From Emiliania huxleyi CCMP1516 (Eukaryota; Haptophyta; Isochrysidales; Noelaerhabdaceae), in the NCBI RefSeq assembly GCF_000372725.1, contig NW_005199402.1:35374-99373 (forward strand): 64,000 bases of DNA. Direction: 5' to 3'. The notes beneath the pieces are model-generated. The model saw only the letters and a list, made by a program, of their open reading frames with translations. It had not been told where the DNA came from and ran no database searches. Below are positions 59,699 through 64,000 of this stretch, in pieces. The position numbers were made by a program, and so were the translations under genes. Within the stretch, counting starts at the first letter, position 1. Each line of letters begins with the position of its first letter.

Positions 59699-60110
59699 CA
59701 ATAAGGCCTGTGTGTGCTGTGTGCTGTGTGTGTGAGGCACTTTCAAGCCGGGCGTGATCTCGACCCACGCGCCGGAGCGCGTGTGGTGCTTGAGCAGCCG
59801 GGCGGTAGCCGCAGCTACCTCTCGAACGGTAGCTCGTCGAGCCACACTCGCCGAAGGGGTGCCCTCGTCCTGTCGTCCTCCACCGCAGCCTTGAACTGCT
59901 CGCCTAAGCCGGACGCGCGGCAGGCCCGGAAAGCCTCATCCTGGATATCTCCATATGGCCGTGTCCCTGTCCGAGTCGTACTAGCATCATCTTTCTGGGC
60001 TCGCGATTCCAGCCGCCCACGTCCCAACGCAAGTCTCGGAGCCCGGCGGCGGCGTAAAGAATTCGCGACCCCGCCACCTGCGGCGGGCGATTCAGCTGGA
60101 CGCAGGACGC
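59699..60110. repeat. Segmental duplication, copy 2 continuation
   Basis: Matches 57311-57722 (AATAAGGCCTGTGTGTG through GGCGATTCAGCTGGACGCAG) with only a few differences. Confidence 0.9.
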
Positions 60111-60423
60111 AGGACGCACTGTTGGTCCTGCAAGAGACAGCGAGCCAGGCCGCCGCGGCAGGGATGTGGGCAGTGGGGGTGGCGGTGGGGGCTGGGGGCG
60201 TGGGCCAGGGCCGTGGCGCCGTGGCGCGTGGGGTTATTTCACACACGCTATTCTCTCCTAAAGCGTACCATTAGCATTACTACGTTGTGGTCGAGCACTC
60301 TGACATGCACATAGGGCTCCCCCCCAACACACATTCATGCCATGATACATGGACATGGACATGGACATGGACACATGCGCGCTCATGCTACACACTACCT
60401 ATACCAGCCCACATGACCGCTCA

Positions 60424-61275
60424 CAGCATGTCGCCCTCCTTGACAGACCGCGCCGACCTAAAGCGCGCCGCGTCTGCCGCGCGGAGGTACGCGCGCGGCG
60501 GGTAGAAGAGCACCAGGACGAGGGCGGCGGCGAGGAGCCTGCAAGAGGAGTGCACAGGGAGGGCGAAAACATCGGTGAGAGGACAAGGGGATGAGCGGCA
60601 CAATGTAAGCGCAGCGAGGGGAGAGATTCATGTGCGTCTGCGGGACTCCACACCAGTCTCCACACACACTCACACACGCGGCCATGTCAGGGCCGGCCGT
60701 GCGCACCCGCAGAGCCACGTAACTGGCTTTGATGACACGCTCAAAGTGCAGACCACTTCGCGGCTCGCGGGGAGCACCGCCTCCTTTGCCGCCGCGACCG
60801 GCCCTACTCGCCATTCATGATTGAGGGGGGATGGCGAGTGCGGTGAGGGTTGACAGCTCAGGCGCAAGGGTAGGGGGGTGAGACAGGTGACGTGCCGCGG
60901 GCGAGCCGCACCGGGCACCGCCTCGTCCGCCTCAAAAGTACAAATAATGAGCATGCCGAGCGCCGAGTGCTCCATGAAGTGCTTCGCTGCGGGCGACGCG
61001 CGATGCTGTACTTGATCAATACTGTCGGGCGTGCCATCGCGGTCTCCGTCGGGGAGCATCTTGACCACCTCTTCGTCGACCGCCTTGCCGGGGAACCAGC
61101 CCGGTCGCGAGAGGTGCTTGCCCGGGTACCACTCCTTCTCGTAGCTGCGCGACTCCTTTTCGGGCGCGATCGGAACAAGAATGTCGTCCGGCCCTTGCTG
61201 TCCCCAGCCCTCTGGGTCCGAGGGCAGAGCGGAGGCAGCGGCAAGCAGCACACACACGAGGCCACGCTTGCACAT
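60424..61275 (-). CDS. Secreted or membrane protein with signal peptide, 2-3 exons
   Basis: The ATG at 61275 starts MCKRGLVCVLLAAASALPSD, a clear signal peptide. The luminal part includes KESRSYEKEWYPGKHLSRPG, WFPGKAVDEEVVKMLPDGDR and DGTPDSID. The DGDRDGTPDSID stretch resembles a DxDxDGxxD calcium-binding loop. A hydrophobic stretch (SALGMLIICTFEA) follows. A likely last exon (~60540-60424) is CRLLAAALVLVLFYPPRAYL, RAADAARFRSARSVKEGDML, a second membrane segment. The middle exon (~60800-60700) cannot be placed in frame with confidence. Not recognised. Its start lies next to the inverted formamidase fragment. Confidence 0.55.
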
Positions 61276-61280
61276 GTGTA

Positions 61281-61545
61281 TGTGTGCACGGCGTCTCTTC
61301 ACGCCGCCAGCTGTGAACAGGCTTCCTCGACCTCAAGCTCACCGTCATCAAGGGCGGGATGAAGCTGCTGCCCGTCGTCGGCCCGTCGCCGCTCAGCGTC
61401 AACCCGATCTTTGAGATCGGCCCCATGGAGCCCCGCTACTCGGAGTACTTCGTCTTCGAGGGCGTCTCGGTCGACGAGAACGGCGCGCGGCTCTCCGCCG
61501 CCGCCTCCAGCTGGTGCCTCTCTCACGGCCAACGAATTGGGGGTT
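61281..61545 (+). pseudogene. Inverted duplicate of a formamidase exon
   Basis: In the plus direction it reads IKGGMKLLPVVGPSPLSVNP then IFEIGPMEPRYSEYFVFEGV and SLSHGQRI, identical to the parent exon at ~55870-55665 including ~40 bases of its upstream intron. It then diverges (GGSEQ...). An orphan exon without neighbours. Confidence 0.88.
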
Positions 61546-61598
61546 CCGAGCAGTGTGGGGCCGCTCCGGCCTTCCCCTTATCTTCGGAGTTTCCCCCC

Positions 61599-61640
<42 letters not shown>

Positions 61641-62737
61641 GCTCGCCCCCCCCCCCCCTCTCTTGAGCACTTGAGCACTGGATAGGGTCGATTCCGCGTG
61701 GTACGGGGACCCCTCGATCGTCTCGCCCTCCCTCGCTGGTGTGTTCATGGGGGGGGTCATAACAAACACGGTACAGGATCGAGGTGCACGCTGCAGAAGC
61801 AGTGTCGTCCCCCCTCTCCATCGTCTCACTGGGTGGGAGACGTCGGCGGTGGTGGGCTGGTGGCGGTGTGACCGATCGAGCTACAAGAGGAGCTTGTTCA
61901 GCAGGATCAGGGTGGGCGGAGCAGTACCTCACTTCCTCAATGGGTGAGCTTCAGAATTCCAGGCCAGCGCCACCACGCGCCCTCCCCTTCACCCATCGGC
62001 TCATGTGTGGAGTCGAACCACAGCCGGGATGGAAGCTTCCTGCTTCCATCTGATTAATTTTCCATTTTCCTCCTGTGCAAGAGCGGGGAGGGCTCGGACG
62101 GAGCGCCCTCTCTCTATGCAAATGTATGTATGTATGTATGTGTGTATGTATGTATGTATGTATGTATGTATGTATGTAGGTGAAGAACAGTCAGGCTCGG
62201 ACTGGACACCAGCGCGGTATGGGTGGACGCGAGACAGATGACGACGACACGCTCGAGCGACACACAGACACACACAAGCTCACAAGACAGACAGCCAGCT
62301 GGGCTGCCACACACCCTGCAACAACTTAGAGTTGTTTGATATTGCTAAAAAATCAAACAACAGCTCTCTCTCTCTCAAAAAATCTCTCTCACACCAAGTG
62401 GGCATACACATCACTCAGGGCCACGGTCCCCCCTGTCGCCCTCCCCCAGCACCCACGGTGCCAAGGGCTCTCTCTCTCTCTCTCTAAAAAGAAAGAAAAC
62501 AGATCAGTCAACCCAAGAAAGGGATGATCATACTCTCTCTACCATGATGATTACTTTTGGTCAACGACCTCCTGAACCACGGGCACCTTACTACTTTTCC
62601 CTTCACAGCTGTTGAGCGCTGTCAGAGCGGTGTTTCGACACCGAGATCTTCTAGGAACCCTGTTCAAAAAATGAGCAGATACAGCTATCCTTTGTGATCA
62701 CACCTGTGAATCACGGGCACCGAAAATCGAGGCGTGC
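61546..62737. other. Intergenic region with microsatellites and dispersed repeats
   Basis: Contains a CT run (61600-61640), a reverse-orientation piece (61660-61720) shared with 28173-28231, GTAT repeats (62120-62180) and dispersed repeat C (62180-62470). No gene. Confidence 0.5.
62105..62470 (+). repeat. Dispersed repeat C, copy 2 with insertion
   Basis: Matches 18096-18360 (GTGAAGAACAGTCAGGCTCG, GACTGGACACCAGCGCGGTA, ACTCAGGGCCAC). After CCACACACCCTG about 75 bases (CAACAACTTAGAGTTGTTTG...) are inserted before the match resumes near 62400. Confidence 0.85.
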
Positions 62738-63283
62738 TCACGCCAAGTACGCCGCTCCGCCCGCTCCGCCCGGCCGGCTCTGACGCCCCGCCCTTTCTGC
62801 TTGTGTAGGGAGAACGACGCCAGGTTTGCCGTCGTTGTTTCGTACCCATGTCTGGATGGCGATCGAAGCTGCCTTCCCCACTACCTGCAGTTCCCTCGTC
62901 ACCTCTCCTGCTAGCTCCTCTCTCTTCCTTTCGGGTATGGAGTCCATGAGTGCGGGCAGCGTGCAGGCAATCACGGGCGCTATTTTGTCGTACTCCTCTC
63001 CGGCAAGCGCTCCAAATCTAGACCCCATTGCCTTTAAGGAGACTGCCCTCGCGCGTCTCAGGAATGTGGCTGTGTCTTTTGAATCAGGCGCCGCCCGTTC
63101 GACTCTTGCTGTCGCCCTCGCCCTCGCCGTGTGTTTCTCGACCTTCCGCATGAAACGCGCCTCTTCCTTGTTTCCAGCGCAGCTGCCGCTCAGTATGTGC
63201 GCCAACGACGCCTGTGGTGGCTGGTGGCTCTCTGTCTTCCCCGTTTCTCCTTCTTGCCTCACGCGCCTCTTTTGCGGCTTCAT
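62738..63283 (-). CDS. Hypothetical basic protein
   Basis: 181 aa from the ATG at 63283; upstream codons stay open, so an earlier exon is possible. The N-terminal half is Lys/Arg-rich (MKPQKRRVRQEGETGKTESH, ARATARVERAAPDSKDTATF). The C-terminal half looks folded and helical (SLKAMGSRFGALAGEEYDKI, APVIACTLPALMDSIPERKR, ELQVVGKAASIAIQTWVRNN). Not recognised; no membrane segment or signal. Confidence 0.45.
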   Translation of the reverse strand: MKPQKRRVRQEGETGKTESHQPPQASLAHILSGSCAGNKEEARFMRKVEKHTARARATARVERAAPDSKDTATFLRRARAVSLKAMGSRFGALAGEEYDKIAPVIACTLPALMDSIPERKREELAGEVTRELQVVGKAASIAIQTWVRNNDGKPGVVLPTQAERAGRQSRPGGAGGAAYLA

Positions 63284-63504
63284 CCCTACCTTAGCCACCT
63301 TGCACGCTCTGCATCCCCAAAACGCACTTCTCGTGGCGGGGGCCCTCACTCCCCGTTTCTTCCCCCCCTCTAGAATACGCCTGTGCTGTGCCCCGTGCAA
63401 TGGTAAAAAGAAAGAAAGAAACAAAAAACGCAATCCAAACGAGATAGCAGATAAAGGAGGAGGAGGGTCCCCACCTGCACGAGCAGGATTTTGGAGGGAC
63501 GATC

Positions 63505-63640
63505 AGGGGCGCTAAAAGAAAGAAAGAAAACAGACAAGCCGAGGGAGGGATGGGAGGACGGCACGCCGCCACCACACAGGGATTTTAAGGAGAGGTGTGT
63601 GATGCGCTAGCCGTCGCCCACCCTGATCAGGGGCACTGCC
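63505..63640 (+). repeat. Dispersed repeat B, copy upstream of the CoA-transferase gene
   Basis: GAAAGAAAGAAAACAGACAA, GGGAGGGATGGGAGGACGGC, CACCACACAGGGATTTTAAG, GAGAGGTGTGTGATGCG and GCCGTCGCCCACCCT. It ends 55 bases before the start codon of the next gene. Confidence 0.9.
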
Positions 63641-63694
63641 ATGCCGGTGCTTAGAATTCTTTTGCTTTCTGGCCACGAAGGCAGCCATCCAACA

Positions 63695-64000
63695 ATGCGG
63701 TGTAGGCTGCTCCGTTCTTCTTGCCTGCTCCAGCGGCTACACACGAGGCCGCAGCGACCCTTGAGCAGCAAGGTCGTCGGCTCTGCGAGCGAGGCGGTTG
63801 CCGACGTGCCGGCCGGCGCCACACTGCTGGTGGGCGGCTTTGGCCTCTCCGGCGTGCCGGAGAACTTGATAACTGCGCTGCGCGACCGCGCTTGCGGTGG
63901 ACTCACCGTCGTCAGCTCCAACGTGGGCACGAGTGAGCGCGGGCTCGGGCTGCTCTTCCAGACAAGGCAGATCGCAAAGGTGGTCTCGGCGTACGTCGGG
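63695..64000 (+). CDS. Succinyl-CoA:3-oxoacid CoA-transferase, N-terminal part (runs off the window)
   Basis: The ATG at 63695 begins a mitochondrial-type presequence ([20 protein letters not shown]). The mature start is [20 protein letters not shown], then [40 protein letters not shown] and [13 protein letters not shown] at the window edge. The GGFGLxGxPENLI and LGLLxQTRQIxKxxSSYVG blocks identify the A-subunit half of SCOT/OXCT. The enzyme moves CoA from succinyl-CoA to acetoacetate in ketone-body use. The active-site Glu lies in the second half, outside this window. Confidence 0.92.
   Translation, partial: MRCRLLRSSCLLQRLHTRPQRPLSSKVVGSASEAVADVPAGATLLVGGFGLSGVPENLITALRDRACGGLTVVSSNVGTSERGLGLLFQTRQIAKVVSAYVG

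Noticed and set aside
62005-62045. tRNA-like T-arm (TGTGG TTCGACT CCACA on the minus strand)
   Set aside because: The T-arm is perfect, but no matching acceptor, D-arm or anticodon arm can be folded within 75 bases.

Overview
This window is GC-rich nuclear DNA from a eukaryote with spliceosomal introns, most likely a microalga with a secondary plastid. A haptophyte fits best, but this is an inference. The evidence: intron-split genes with both GT-AG and GC-AG borders; a fibrillin-type plastid protein; several N-termini that look like signal peptide plus transit peptide (one reads ASADAFAAARP); an N-terminal part of a mitochondrial CoA-transferase; and proline-rich and Cys-rich secreted proteins typical of algae. 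I see no bacterial operon, rRNA, tRNA or CRISPR array. There is one 100-base assembly gap (46818-46917).

Layout. 0-9.4 kb: a hypothetical protein, a Sec14-like lipid-transfer protein, a Cys/Pro-rich secreted protein colliding with a reverse-transcriptase-like remnant, a CCDC86/Cgr1-like nucleolar protein, a MINDY-type deubiquitinase and a plastid protein. 9.8-16 kb: an ALIX/Bro1 ESCRT gene (minus strand) head-to-head with a fibrillin-like gene. 16-19.3 kb: gene-poor, repeat-bearing. 19.3-21.7 kb: a G3BP-like stress-granule protein. 22-25.2 kb: a TIR element, a chromodomain ORF and a decayed AP2 gene. 26-29.5 kb: an RBR E3 ligase head-to-head with a DNAJC28-domain protein. 29.9-35.8 kb: two more TIR elements (one nested in a copy of the other and carrying an AP2-like gene) around an aspartokinase / FtsJ methyltransferase pair. 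36-42.6 kb: a Cys-rich protein, a SpoU rRNA methyltransferase, a frameshifted RCC1 protein and a proline-rich coiled-coil protein. 43.7-47.5 kb: a class-I aminotransferase (ACC-synthase-like) with minisatellites in its introns. 49.5-50.5 kb: a fourth TIR element. 50.7-51.6 kb: a DUF1295 membrane enzyme. 55.3-61.5 kb: a formamidase gene with recent partial duplications and a fifth TIR element. 60.4-64 kb: a secreted protein, a hypothetical protein and the start of a succinyl-CoA:3-oxoacid CoA-transferase gene.

The most striking feature is a set of five ~0.9-1.7 kb elements with inverted ends and short direct flanking repeats. In each, both ends are packed with many copies of a short word private to that element (GTCTCA, CTGTCAGG, GAAGATACAC, TTTAAG, GTACCTT). 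One carries a small AP2-like DNA-binding protein gene between its word arrays. Two insertions can be checked against a related empty site inside this window. A second theme is the reuse of the same minisatellite word (GCCGAGAT) in introns of unrelated genes. A third is a repeat that lies upstream of several plus-strand genes, always on the same strand.

The genes are mostly unrelated housekeeping functions. Some share themes: organellar RNA methylation (FtsJ and SpoU), ubiquitin signalling (MINDY and RBR), ESCRT/stress-granule biology (ALIX and G3BP) and amino-acid/nitrogen metabolism (aspartokinase, aminotransferase, formamidase). Several are arranged head-to-head with only 170-230 bp between start codons.
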